Shown piece after piece: positions 8,385-16,386 of a stretch of 64,000 bases of DNA. Source of the stretch: Rothia mucilaginosa (lineage in GTDB: Bacteria; Actinomycetota; Actinomycetes; Actinomycetales; Micrococcaceae); assembly GCF_901875305.1 (NCBI RefSeq), contig NZ_CABFLY010000002.1, positions 372,001 through 436,000 of the forward strand, given 5' to 3'. The position numbers were made by a program, and so were the translations under genes. A model generated the notes under the pieces. That model did no database searches. It was not told where the DNA came from and saw nothing but the letters and a program-made list of their open reading frames with translations. How positions within the stretch are numbered: position 1 is the first letter of the stretch; each line of letters starts with the position of its first letter.

Positions 8385-8885
8385 CTACTCGCCCAGGCCC
8401 AGCAACTCCAGTGAGTGCTCGTACTTGATGTGCAGGCAGGAACGGGTCGGCTCTTCCAACTTCGCCAGACGGTGCGGATCCAGGTTGTCCATGATATCGG
8501 CACGCTTCACCAGACGAGCCAAATCATTGGCGCGCACGCGTCCCAGATACGAAACACGGGACTCACCGGGGCGGCGGGTGAGCGCCTCGATGGCATCCAC
8601 AATCTGTGGGGAAAAGTAGCGAGCCAGGTAGGACAGAGACACGCCGGTATCCTCCACAGTATTGTGGAGTAGAGCAACAATCTGCGCTTCTGCCTTCAAC
8701 TCCTCCAGGGAAGTGTCGGGAGAGGTCGAAGCCGCCATATCAGAGACGAGCTTGCGTGCCTCCAATGCAACACGACGCGGGTGGGAGATATAAGGCCAGC
8801 CGTTGCGGTCCGTCTGCCCCTCATGCGCCTTATCAGCGATGCTGTCTGCCAGGCGAATCATCTCTTTGTAGTAGCTATTCGTCAC
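8385..8885 (-). CDS. HD-domain protein related to RelA/SpoT-type hydrolases, altered HD motif
   Basis: The 166-residue protein resembles a stand-alone (p)ppGpp hydrolase domain. It has YISHPRRVALEA (first metal His), then LLHNTVEDTG where the family has HDxVEDT, and KRADIMDN (the late Asp). So Asp of the HD pair is Asn here. That residue binds Mn in SpoT-type enzymes, so hydrolase activity may be reduced or lost. I chose GTG at 8885 because GGAGG lies five bases upstream; the ATG four codons earlier would place that site inside the gene. It stands alone on the minus strand. Confidence 0.7.
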   Translation of the reverse strand: MTNSYYKEMIRLADSIADKAHEGQTDRNGWPYISHPRRVALEARKLVSDMAASTSPDTSLEELKAEAQIVALLHNTVEDTGVSLSYLARYFSPQIVDAIEALTRRPGESRVSYLGRVRANDLARLVKRADIMDNLDPHRLAKLEEPTRSCLHIKYEHSLELLGLGE

Positions 8886-9443
8886 GAGAACCTCCATTGG
8901 TTACGACTCGAGCAATTGACGCTACCGGCTATACAATCCGAGGTATAGATAGCTGGTACCCCTACTGTACGGCACCCTGTCAAATACCACCAGAGGAACA
9001 CCGGAAGAATGCGTAAATATGTAGATGTGACCGGACGATTAGGAGGAGCTGGAGGGGGAGGAAGCTTATTCTCCGCACCTGATGGTGTGCATCCTCCCGT
9101 AGGGGAGAAGTTTTGGGAGCCAAAGGAACAGTAGGTGCGGTATGCATGGTCCGCGAGCGCTCGGGCTACGTTGGCATAACCCCGTTCGGCGGGCCTTCGC
9201 AACCGACGCGACCCGCCCTATATCTCAGTAATTGACTCATTAAAATTCAATCTTTTTCGGAAGATCCGTTCACCAAAACCGCCCAATATAACGAACGTTT
9301 AGACCCGTTTAGGCCCCACCGATAGCAGCTCATCAAATGAAAAAAATGCGCAATTCAAAGGGGCGCCCCCGGGGCGCTGAAAACCCTCTTTCTTCCCCGG
9401 AAATAAGCGCTAAACTGTGGGTAACCAAACATCGGAGAACACC
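8886..9443. other. Intergenic region with one candidate small ORF
   Basis: This 558-base gap is less biased in composition than its neighbours. It holds the 41-codon frame at 9009-9134. The direct repeat GTTTAG-ACCC-GTTTAG (about 9298-9313) lies further right, with a possible -10 TAAACT at 9411-9416 for the next gene. An open frame on the minus strand (8882-9202) needs a TTG start and has no family signature, so I do not call it. Confidence 0.5.
9009..9134 (+). CDS. Candidate small glycine-rich peptide (41 residues)
   Basis: ATG at 9009 opens a 41-codon frame that begins MRKYVDVTGRLGG, continues with a Gly-rich stretch (GGAGGGGS) and ends GEKFWEPKEQ. An AGAGGA about 11 bases upstream could serve as a ribosome-binding site, and GGAAG lies directly before the start. 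Codons such as TTA and GGA are unusual next to neighbouring genes, which could mean foreign origin or that it is not a gene. No modifying enzyme or exporter is adjacent. Confidence 0.25.
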   Translation: MRKYVDVTGRLGGAGGGGSLFSAPDGVHPPVGEKFWEPKEQ

Positions 9444-10298
9444 ATGGCAGAGCTCTACGAGCACTTCGTCGCCCTGTATCCCTACCCTCACGAGCGAGTC
9501 CGCCACGGCGCCCCACGAGCCGAACTGAACCGGCGATACCTCGAACACCTCTACGAGGGCAAGAATAAGGGGGTAACCCCTATCGTGGTTGCCCTTGACT
9601 CTACCCTGCTCGGGACCATTGAGAACAACGTATCAGTACGCACCTCAACTCCCGTCGGCGAGATTACTGCTGAAATTATTCAGCAGTACGCGGTTGAGCT
9701 CCTCACGGCCCAGCACGAACACCTACGAGAAGTTGGCGTGGAACGGGCCGCGCATGAGGCCTTTCGAAGCCTCAACGAGACCACCTATCTGAACGCCTAC
9801 CGGCACCTCATGGATGACGGAGATCTCAGCGAGGAAGACCTCAAAGCACCGCTAGGCACGGAATATCCCTTTGAGCTGACCGCAGGAATCATCAACGAGA
9901 AGGTTAAGACCACCGATATTGAAGGGGCCTCCGAACTCCTCATCGTGGACATGCCGGTTCAAGCTGCATCCGACGTTTTCGCGTACTTCCCTTTCGGCGG
10001 ATGGGACCTCAGCCCCGCCCCCGAAACCATGCTGGCCATCGCCCGCTACTGGCTGGAGCGTGACGACGCCTATCCGGCGGTCATCGCGGCCGACTTCATC
10101 GAATTCTACACGCCGGTGCCGGTCACGACCCGCCGCGACGCCGAAATCCTGGCGGTCGAGCACACAATGGTTTCCTCGGCGATGCCGGTGCGCGTCTACC
10201 GCGGCTTCGACAAGCTCGTGGAGGCGCTCTACGGCCAGCATGACTGGTACCTGTGGTGGGAGCAACTCCCCGCCGCCCTGGTGGTTGAAACTCCCTAA
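9444..10298 (+). CDS. DUF4253-like domain protein
   Basis: The 284-residue protein starts at ATG 9444 behind GGAGA. The C-terminal third (FGGWDLSPAPETMLAIARYW ... AAYPAVIAADFIEFYTP region ... HDWYLWWEQLP) matches the general pattern of DUF4253, whose function is unknown. The N-terminal two thirds are acidic and soluble, with no motif I recognise. It is a single-gene unit: an HD-domain gene lies divergently upstream and a terminator follows at 10334-10369. Confidence 0.6.
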   Translation: MAELYEHFVALYPYPHERVRHGAPRAELNRRYLEHLYEGKNKGVTPIVVALDSTLLGTIENNVSVRTSTPVGEITAEIIQQYAVELLTAQHEHLREVGVERAAHEAFRSLNETTYLNAYRHLMDDGDLSEEDLKAPLGTEYPFELTAGIINEKVKTTDIEGASELLIVDMPVQAASDVFAYFPFGGWDLSPAPETMLAIARYWLERDDAYPAVIAADFIEFYTPVPVTTRRDAEILAVEHTMVSSAMPVRVYRGFDKLVEALYGQHDWYLWWEQLPAALVVETP

Positions 10299-10333
10299 AA
10301 GCATCTGAAAATAGACCTGAGTTAAATGCGAGA

Positions 10334-10369
10334 GGGTGGGGTGAACCGTATAGTTCATCCCACCCTTTT
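10334..10369 (+). terminator. Terminator after the DUF4253-like gene
   Basis: The 13-bp stem (GGGTGGGGTGAAC / GTTCATCCCACCC) is followed by TTTT. Confidence 0.88.
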
Positions 10370-10417
10370 CGGATGTCTGCGCGGGTTTGTTCCTGGTTGT
10401 CGTGTTATGTCACTGCA

Positions 10418-11104
10418 CTATTTCAGCTCATCCACGTGCCGCGCTCGCAAAGCCCGAGCGGTCGCCGTCGCATAATCCACCGCCTGCACTACCCACGGAA
10501 TTAGCAGCCGCCAATACATGCGCTTCGGAAGGTTGCGCGCCACCGCCGCCCGCTGCAGGGCACCCCAACGGTCCACAAGCGCCGGGATGGAACGAATCAT
10601 GAGGGCAATCAGCAACCCCAGACGCTCAGGCGAAAGACCCGCGAAACGCAGAGGCCAGCACAGCCGCACAAAACCGTCGATGAGGACCGGCAGGGGAGTA
10701 CTCACCAGCAGGGTGCGGGAAGCGTAGAAAGCAGTCAGCATGGTTGCGATGGCATCCATACCGGAGGTGTACTGGCCCGTCAGCACGTAGTAAACACCCA
10801 TAATCAGTAGCAGTAGCGCCAATGTACGAATCACCAACCACAGCTGGGAGACAGCCACCCCAGCCCACAATGCACACAGTGCGGACGCCACTAAAGCCGC
10901 CAGCGCCACCTGCCAGTCGGTCACCGCCAGCACAATGAACAACCCAAAGAAAAGGCCACCCTTGAGCCACAGCGGCGCCCGATGCACCGGCGTATTCAAT
11001 GGCTGGTAGAAACCCACTAGTAACGTGCCGGGGTTGAAATCAGACCCATGAGAGACAGGACGAGGATTCATGCGAGGATTCGCGCGCGGCGTGTTAGCGT
11101 TCAT
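10418..11104 (-). CDS. bioN: Biotin ECF transporter T component BioN
   Basis: BioN is the membrane coupling subunit of the biotin energy-coupling-factor importer BioMNY. Of its 228 residues, the first 35 are polar. Four to five hydrophobic segments follow (LFFGLFIVLAVTDWQVAL, LVIRTLALLLLIMGVYYVL and others). The C-terminal region with RNLPKRMYWRLLIPWVV and ALRARHVDE fits the CbiQ/EcfT family's Ala-Arg coupling motifs. I place the start at ATG 11104, overlapping the end of bioM by 11 bases. An upstream extension of the frame to 11245 only runs antisense to the coupling and is not needed. Confidence 0.82.
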   Translation of the reverse strand: MNANTPRANPRMNPRPVSHGSDFNPGTLLVGFYQPLNTPVHRAPLWLKGGLFFGLFIVLAVTDWQVALAALVASALCALWAGVAVSQLWLVIRTLALLLLIMGVYYVLTGQYTSGMDAIATMLTAFYASRTLLVSTPLPVLIDGFVRLCWPLRFAGLSPERLGLLIALMIRSIPALVDRWGALQRAAVARNLPKRMYWRLLIPWVVQAVDYATATARALRARHVDELK

Positions 11105-11981
11105 GCGTGCCTCCGGCTGTATTCGTACCTTTGGCGATGCCTTCATCCGGGAACCCCTCAGCGCACCACAGACGGTACTGGCGCACCATCTGAGTCGCGT
11201 CCCCCTGAGCGAGCAGACGTCCGTCGTGAATGATGACGGCTTCATCGCAGGAAGCCGCTAAATCCAAGTCGTGCGTGCTGAGCACCAGCATCTGATCCAG
11301 GGACTCCAAGTACTTCAGTAGCCGCGCGCGATTGCGCAGATCCAGTAGCGTGGTCGGCTCATCCAACAGAAGAATCTGCGGGCGAGCCGCAAGAACACTG
11401 GTGAGGGCGACCAACTGCTTTTCGCCTCCCGAGAGGGTGAAAACGCTCTGGTTCTCCAGGCGTTCGAGGTTGCGTTCACGGAGGAGCTCGTGAACCCGCT
11501 CACGACGCTGTTCGCCGTCGAGCGTGGTTCCCTCAATGGCCGCGGCACGTCGCAGACTCAGGTCAATATCTTCAGCGACGGTGGGCATAATCAGCTGCGC
11601 CTCCGGCTGGGCGAAGAGCATACCCACGCCTTCGAAAGCGCCCTGCGAGCCCGCACCCTTCGAGCCGGGGGCCGGCACCTGCAAGGTGTCTACACTATTC
11701 ACGCGCACAATACCCTCATCCGGATGGGTAAGACCGTTAAAAAGCCCCAGCAGGGTTGATTTACCACTACCGTTGAGGCCCAGCACCGCAGTGCGTTTTG
11801 CGGTGAAGCGCAGGCTCACGTTCTTGAGGATACGGCGATGCCCGCCTTCGGGTAGCTCGGTAAAAACACTCACCGATTCAAGCTCGAGGGCGGGCATGCT
11901 AGAAGAGGCGCTCGCTGCCTGCTCGGAAACACCCTGCACGATCTGCGGTGCATTCTGGCGCGGAGAGCGGCGAAAAAACAT
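11094..11981 (-). CDS. bioM: Biotin ECF transporter ATPase BioM
   Basis: This is the ATP-binding subunit that powers the BioN/BioY pair. It has 295 residues with an N-terminal extension of about 30. Walker A is GLNGSGKST, the signature FTLSGGEKQLVALTSVLA, Walker B LLLDEPTTLLD and the switch His STHDLDLA. GAGAGGA lies ahead of the ATG. The gene starts 33 bases after bioY and overlaps bioN, so the three form an operon. Confidence 0.88.
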   Translation of the reverse strand: MFFRRSPRQNAPQIVQGVSEQAASASSSMPALELESVSVFTELPEGGHRRILKNVSLRFTAKRTAVLGLNGSGKSTLLGLFNGLTHPDEGIVRVNSVDTLQVPAPGSKGAGSQGAFEGVGMLFAQPEAQLIMPTVAEDIDLSLRRAAAIEGTTLDGEQRRERVHELLRERNLERLENQSVFTLSGGEKQLVALTSVLAARPQILLLDEPTTLLDLRNRARLLKYLESLDQMLVLSTHDLDLAASCDEAVIIHDGRLLAQGDATQMVRQYRLWCAEGFPDEGIAKGTNTAGGTHER

Positions 11982-12014
11982 AGCTATCCTCTCAGATGGC
12001 TTCTAAAGGTGTCT

Positions 12015-12632
12015 CTAATGCTGGGTGGGAGCCAAGGACGGGAAGGCGCGGCGTACCGACAAGCCAACCAGAACCGCAATAGCGGACTTTACCAGGTCCC
12101 AGGGAACGAATACCATGGCCGCGTTGAACGCAGCAGCGAAACTCATGTGGGCGTTCATCATCATACCGGCGATACCGCAGGCAGTCAGCACCACAAAACC
12201 GCAGAAATTCGCCAGCAGGGCCATGAGGAAAGTGACGCCGACCGAACGGGTATTACGCGTAAACAGGTAGGCGAGGGTACCAGCGATTGCGGCAAAGGGC
12301 AGGAAGCCCAGCAGATAACCGGCGCTCGGGGATGCGAGCGAACCCAGGCCTGCACCGCCCCTTGCAAAGATCGGTAGACCGGCGAAACCAACCAGTAGGT
12401 ACAGTGCTACGGCTGCGGTGGCGCGCTTACCGCCGAGCACCTGGGCGGTGATGTAGATGCCGAGGGTCTGGAAGGTGAAGGGGACCGCGATGCCGCCGAG
12501 GCTCATGGCGGGCATGATGGCCAGGGCTGCGATGAGGGCTGCGAAGACAGCGATGAGGGAGAGATCGGTGGCGACCGAGGTGCGGGCAGCGTCGTTGCGT
12601 CGGGGTGCGGAATTGTGTACGGGTTCGGACAT
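12015..12632 (-). CDS. bioY: Biotin transporter substrate-binding subunit BioY
   Basis: BioY is the S component that captures biotin in the membrane. The 205-residue protein has about six hydrophobic segments and the BioY hallmarks GIAVPFTFQTLGIY and LYLLVGFAGLPIFARGGAGLGSLASPSAGYLLGF. I place the start at ATG 12632, which has AAGGAG at the right distance; the frame upstream is leader. First gene of bioYMN. No biotin synthesis genes are in the window, so the strain may rely on uptake, though that cannot be settled here. Confidence 0.94.
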   Translation of the reverse strand: MSEPVHNSAPRRNDAARTSVATDLSLIAVFAALIAALAIMPAMSLGGIAVPFTFQTLGIYITAQVLGGKRATAAVALYLLVGFAGLPIFARGGAGLGSLASPSAGYLLGFLPFAAIAGTLAYLFTRNTRSVGVTFLMALLANFCGFVVLTACGIAGMMMNAHMSFAAAFNAAMVFVPWDLVKSAIAVLVGLSVRRAFPSLAPTQH

Positions 12633-12746
12633 CGGTGTGTACTCCTTCGGGTACGGGTTCGGTGGGTCGGCTCGGGAAAGAGCTAGGGAAGGGAAGTTTG
12701 TAGTGTGTCGTTGCGTGGCGTGGAACGCCTTGCTAAACACGGTCAT

Positions 12747-12759
12747 TGAACGGTGTTCG
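12747..12759. promoter_or_regulatory. Candidate BioQ operator upstream of bioY
   Basis: TGAAC-GGT-GTTCG is a 13-bp near-palindrome with one mismatch. It resembles the TGAAC-N3-GTT-type motif bound by BioQ, the TetR-family biotin repressor of actinobacteria. It lies about 115 bases before the bioY start, close to possible -10 elements (TACGAT/TACATA on the minus strand). Confidence 0.5.
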
Positions 12760-12928
12760 ATATGTATCGTACACCCGTCACCACAGAAATAAAAGTAACT
12801 CACATGCACGTACCGCATCCCTGCACTAAAATTGATGGGGTGTTCGTTCGCCCGACCCGACGATTCGCCTCACCGGAACCGGCGCAGAGCATGAACACCA
12901 CGCAGACCGTCCCACCCGAAAGATATCT

Positions 12929-14527
12929 ATGATTGCCGTACAGAACCTTGAACTGCGCGCCGGCGCGCGCCTGCTCATGGAAGAGGTCACCTTCCGCATC
13001 GATAAGGGCGACAAGATCGGTTTGGTGGGCCGTAACGGTGCAGGCAAAACCACCATGACCAAGGTTCTAGCCGGGCTCACTCTGCCCGCGGACGGCACCG
13101 TCACCCGCAGCGGCGAGATTGGCTACCTGCCGCAGGACCCCAAGGTGGACGACATGAGCCAGCTGGCCCGCGACCGCATCCTCTCTGCCCGAGGCCTGGA
13201 CGGCGTGGCCCGCAAGATGCGTCAGGCCCAGGAAGACATGGCCAGCGAGGACGATGCGGTGCGTGCCAAGGGCCTGCGCCGCTACGACCGCTTGGAGGCT
13301 GAGTTCATCGCTGGAGGTGGGTACGCCGCCGAGTCGGAGGCCGCGGTTATCACCTCCAACCTGGATCTGCCCGAGCGTGTGCTCTCCCAGCCGCTTTCGA
13401 CCCTTTCGGGTGGCCAGCGTCGCCGCGTGGAGCTGGCGCGCATCCTCTTCTCGAATGCTGACACCATGCTGCTGGACGAGCCGACCAACCACCTGGACGC
13501 CGACTCAATCATGTGGCTGCGGGACTTCCTCAAGAACTTCTCGGGCGGCCTGCTGGTCATCAGCCACGACGTGAACCTCATGGAGCTCGTCGTCAACCGC
13601 GTCTTCTACCTGGACGCCAACCGCTGCGTGATTGACCAGTACAACATGGGCTGGAAGAACTACCTGGCCCAGCGCGAGCAGGACGAGCACCGCCGCAAGC
13701 GTGAGCGCGCCAATGCCCAGAAGAAGGCGAGTGCCCTCATGGAGCAGGCGAACAAGATGCGAGCCAAGGCTACGAAGGCCGCGGCTGCTCAGCAGATGAT
13801 TAAGCGCGCCGAGAAGCTTCTGCGCGGCCTGGAGGAGGAGCGCCAGGTGGATAAGGTGGCGGCCATCCGCTTCCCGGATCCGGCCCCCTGCGGCAAGACT
13901 CCGCTCTCGGCGGAGGGTCTGTCGAAGTCTTATGGCTCGCTCGAGATTTTTACGGGCGTTGACCTGGCCATCGACCGCGGCTCCCGCGTGGTGGTGCTGG
14001 GCCTGAATGGTGCGGGTAAGACCACGTTGTTGCGCATGCTGGCCGGCACGACGAAGCCCGATACCGGCGAAGTTATCTACGGCCACGGCGTTAAGCTGGG
14101 GTACTTTGCGCAGGAGCACGAGATTCTGGACGGCGGCCGCACCGTATTTGAGAACATGAAGTCGGCGGCGCCCGACCTGGACGACACGCGAGTGCGGACG
14201 ATTCTGGGTTCCTTCCTCTTCTCGGGGGATGACGTGGACAAGCCGGCCGGCGTGCTTTCCGGTGGCGAGAAGACCCGTCTCGCCCTGGCGACGCTCGTGG
14301 CTTCGAGCGCGAACGTGTTGCTGCTGGACGAGCCGACCAACAACCTCGACCCGGCCTCTCGCGAGGAGATTTTGCACGCCCTGAAGGCGTATCAGGGCGC
14401 AATTGTTATGGTTTCGCACGATGAGGGCGCCGTTGAGGCGCTCAACCCCGAGCGCGTGCTGCTTCTGCCGGATGCGGTGGAGGACCTCTGGTCGAAGGAA
14501 TACCAGGACCTCATCTCGCTGGCCTAA
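12929..14527 (+). CDS. ABC-F family ATPase (ribosome-associated type)
   Basis: The 532-residue soluble protein has two ABC domains and no membrane segment. First domain: Walker A GRNGAGKTT, signature LSGGQRRRVELARIL, LLDEPTNHLD. Second domain: GLNGAGKTT, LSGGEKTRLALATL, LLDEPTNNLDP. A charged linker (RRKRERANAQKKASALMEQ) joins them. ABC-F proteins act on the ribosome; some resolve stalled translation and others protect against antibiotics. Length and linker suit the general actinobacterial housekeeping type, and I see nothing to mark it as a resistance factor. Confidence 0.87.
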   Translation: MIAVQNLELRAGARLLMEEVTFRIDKGDKIGLVGRNGAGKTTMTKVLAGLTLPADGTVTRSGEIGYLPQDPKVDDMSQLARDRILSARGLDGVARKMRQAQEDMASEDDAVRAKGLRRYDRLEAEFIAGGGYAAESEAAVITSNLDLPERVLSQPLSTLSGGQRRRVELARILFSNADTMLLDEPTNHLDADSIMWLRDFLKNFSGGLLVISHDVNLMELVVNRVFYLDANRCVIDQYNMGWKNYLAQREQDEHRRKRERANAQKKASALMEQANKMRAKATKAAAAQQMIKRAEKLLRGLEEERQVDKVAAIRFPDPAPCGKTPLSAEGLSKSYGSLEIFTGVDLAIDRGSRVVVLGLNGAGKTTLLRMLAGTTKPDTGEVIYGHGVKLGYFAQEHEILDGGRTVFENMKSAAPDLDDTRVRTILGSFLFSGDDVDKPAGVLSGGEKTRLALATLVASSANVLLLDEPTNNLDPASREEILHALKAYQGAIVMVSHDEGAVEALNPERVLLLPDAVEDLWSKEYQDLISLA

Positions 14528-14536
14528 AACGTAGGA

Positions 14537-14573
14537 GGAGGCTCCGGCGCCGTATGGTGTCGGGGCCTCTTTT
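14537..14573 (+). terminator. Terminator after the ABC-F gene
   Basis: A GC-rich stem (GGAGGCTCCGGC with a GTCGGGGCCTC arm) is followed by TTTT. Confidence 0.75.
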
Positions 14574-14937
14574 GTGTCTCTTCTGGAGTTACCTTCTCGA
14601 GTATCGCGAAATAATGTGACCTGACCCGTGGGTTTGTATTGTTTTCTGACCATATGTGGTGTATTTGCGTTCCTGTGCATGGGTTCTGTTGAATTATGAG
14701 CATAAAGCACAGGGTGTTTTCGATGAGAAATCATGTTGCCTTGTGGGTTTCTATGGCTGAAAGAAAAGCTATTATGCGATATTTCGGGGGGTACCTGTGG
14801 GTTTTTTAAATTTTTTATGTGTGCCTAATGACATTGTGGGATTTTTGGTAGAAACACAACATTCTCCGGGTATAGACTGGAGTTGTTCCCGCTGATGCGA
14901 GGACGCACAAGCGAATCAAAAGCCCGTCACCATCGAC

Positions 14938-14974
14938 GAGCTGATGCGGGGGAGAGGAAACTCCCACCCGCTCA
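14938..14974 (+). promoter_or_regulatory. Hairpin in the leader of the small-peptide gene
   Basis: GAG...GCGG-GGGAG pairs with CTCCC-AC-CCGC-TC around an AGGAAA loop. The hairpin ends just before the ribosome-binding site AAGGAG. The 9-base GCTGATGCG occurs twice in the leader (14891-14899 and 14940-14948). It may control translation. No known riboswitch class was recognised. Confidence 0.45.
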
Positions 14975-14989
14975 TGAAGGAGAACACCA

Positions 14990-15076
14990 ATGCACAACAC
15001 TGAATTCGAGAAGTACCCCACCTCCGGCGAAGAGAACGTTGAGGTTGACGTCTTCTGGCCCATCCAGGACGCTTAA
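14990..15076 (+). CDS. Small acidic peptide, 28 residues, unknown function
   Basis: ATG at 14990 is preceded by a strong AAGGAG at ideal spacing. The frame ends at a TAA 29 codons later and is followed by a terminator, so this reads as a complete small transcription unit. The peptide begins MHNTEFEKYPTSG and ends VDVFWPIQDA. It is strongly acidic, with one His, one Lys and one Trp, and has no signal or membrane segment. The codons used (GAG, AAG, GTT, CTTC) match highly expressed neighbours, unlike random sequence. I know no family for it. A signalling or modified peptide precursor is possible, but there is no modifying enzyme or exporter beside it. Confidence 0.6.
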   Translation: MHNTEFEKYPTSGEENVEVDVFWPIQDA

Positions 15077-15113
15077 GTCTCTTAGCCCGATAGGTTCGGG
15101 ATGATTATTGCGA

Positions 15114-15152
15114 GGCACCCCGCCGCTTCCTAGCGAAGTGGCGGGGTGCCTT
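15114..15152 (+). terminator. Terminator of the small-peptide gene
   Basis: The stem GGCACCCCGCC / GGCGGGGTGCC is followed by TT. A shorter hairpin (CCCGA / TCGGG) lies directly after the stop codon. Confidence 0.8.
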
Positions 15153-15260
15153 CGTGTCTTGGGATGACTATACATTCTGCCGCCGGGATGACGGCGGGGT
15201 CACTATGTCTTTGGGGTTTGGGGTTTGCGAGAGTGAAAAACCATCGGCGAGGCTGCGGCG

Positions 15261-15992
15261 TTACTTTACGGCGTGGACGCCCAGTCCAAGCGTCTGGAGC
15301 GGGTACTCCACGAATCCCATCATGGCGGCGGCGTACCATCCGATATAGACGCTCAACGCGAGGGTTAGTGCCTTTTCGCGTACGCTGCCGGCGTCTCCTA
15401 GGATTGGCAGTGCCATGTAGCCGCTCTTCTTCCACAGGGGTGAGCTCACCAGTGGTTTGATGACGATGGGATAGAGAGGCAACAGACCGCGGGTGGTGAG
15501 CAGATCACCGATAAGGTGAATCGTGGCGCCCACCGAGAAAGCCCAGGGGAGGAGTGTAAGCGAGCCTGTCGTGTAGGCGGCATAACCCAGCGCAATGGCA
15601 CCAATCCATCCACCGGGGGCTCCCAGAACTCGCAGGGCCAGACCTCCCGAGAAAGCGGCCAGGAGGAGTGAGGCCCACGGGATGCCGTTGTAGCTAATGC
15701 TTGCGCTAAAGTATGCGATGGCCCAGAAGGCCACTAGGCCCAGGATGGAATGGGTACCCTTGCGGTGGCCGCCGCTTACGGCTCCCACGATGCGCGCCAC
15801 CCACCGCGAGACGGGTGGAATGGAATTTGCGATGCTGCCGTTGTGGTGGTCAATGTCCGGTAGCATGCCGGCCCCGGCACACGCCAGGGTTGTGACAATG
15901 AGGGTGGGGGTATCTGGAACCTGCACAACCCCTGTCTCGACCAAGGCCAGCCAGCCGGCGGCGGCGCTGACGGTGTGTGAGTATCCCATCAT
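15261..15992 (-). CDS. YdjM-like membrane-bound metal-dependent hydrolase (DUF457)
   Basis: The 243-residue membrane protein has the family pattern: N-terminal GYSHTVSAAAGW, then GAGMLPDIDHHNGSIAN, RKGTHSILG and GATIHLIGDLLTTRG. The His/Asp residues within or near membrane segments are thought to bind a metal. The E. coli member YdjM is LexA-regulated; its biochemical role is unknown. The start is ATG 15992, six bases after AGGAGG. A palindrome resembling a LexA site lies about 95 bases upstream. Confidence 0.85.
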   Translation of the reverse strand: MMGYSHTVSAAAGWLALVETGVVQVPDTPTLIVTTLACAGAGMLPDIDHHNGSIANSIPPVSRWVARIVGAVSGGHRKGTHSILGLVAFWAIAYFSASISYNGIPWASLLLAAFSGGLALRVLGAPGGWIGAIALGYAAYTTGSLTLLPWAFSVGATIHLIGDLLTTRGLLPLYPIVIKPLVSSPLWKKSGYMALPILGDAGSVREKALTLALSVYIGWYAAAMMGFVEYPLQTLGLGVHAVK

Positions 15993-16084
15993 GGAGGGCC
16001 TCCTGAGGTGCTGGCGAGTGTGGGTATTGGTGGGGTATGTGGAGCGTTCCCTCACCTAAGTTCATTAGAACAAATATAGTATAT

Positions 16085-16102
16085 ATCGAAAGTAGTTTCG
16101 AT
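16085..16102. promoter_or_regulatory. LexA-like palindrome upstream of the YdjM-like gene
   Basis: ATCGAAA-GTAG-TTTCGAT is a perfect 18-bp palindrome next to a TATACT-like -10 on the minus strand. It has the N4 spacing of the actinobacterial SOS box (TCGAAC-N4-GTTCGA) but with A/T in place of the inner C/G. Confidence 0.5.
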
Positions 16103-16137
16103 TGAGGGTTGTCTACTCGCCGCACACTTTCAGCAGG

Positions 16138-16386
16138 CTACTCGCTGGTGTTCGCTCCAGAGTCGTCGAAGGGTAACGTCTGCTTCCAGAACTCGCGCTC
16201 GCGCAGGTAGTTCTCCAGCCAGCCAACATGTTCCGAGCAGGCCAGCCAAATCTTTCGGCGCTCGGGGGCGTGCACCTTGGGGTTGTTCCACAGCAGCTGG
16301 AACTCCGCTACCTGCTGGCACCCCTTACGCGAGCACTTTGCGTACTCGGGCTGCGCATCCTGCGAGAGCGAACCCAGAAGATCCAT
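16138..16386 (-). CDS. Conserved small actinobacterial protein with Cys residues
   Basis: The 82-residue soluble protein contains AKCSRKGCQQVAEFQLLWNN, then PERRKIWLACSEHVGWLENYL. The pair CxxxxC and the later CxxH could form a small metal site. I recognise the pattern as a widespread actinobacterial hypothetical protein, but not its function. The start is ATG 16386, with AAAGGA ten bases upstream; TTG three codons earlier would sit too close to that site. Confidence 0.6.
   Translation of the reverse strand: MDLLGSLSQDAQPEYAKCSRKGCQQVAEFQLLWNNPKVHAPERRKIWLACSEHVGWLENYLREREFWKQTLPFDDSGANTSE

Larger units (their letters stand above)
14528..15260. other. 733-base gap with terminator, AT-rich stretch and a small-peptide gene
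   Basis: It contains a terminator for the ABC-F gene (14537-14573). An AT-rich stretch with no gene runs from about 14580 to 14865. Then come a structured leader, the 28-codon gene at 14990-15076 and its terminator. The last 100 bases before 15261 show nothing I can name. Confidence 0.7.

Noticed and set aside
8882-9202. 106-codon minus-strand frame upstream of the HD-domain gene
   Set aside because: It needs a TTG start, has no ribosome-binding site and no family signature, and overlaps the HD gene's leader.
14868-14989. Known riboswitch in the small-peptide leader
   Set aside because: I compared it by eye with cobalamin, fluoride, c-di-AMP and hammerhead-like motifs. Short CUGAUG matches exist, but no full consensus.
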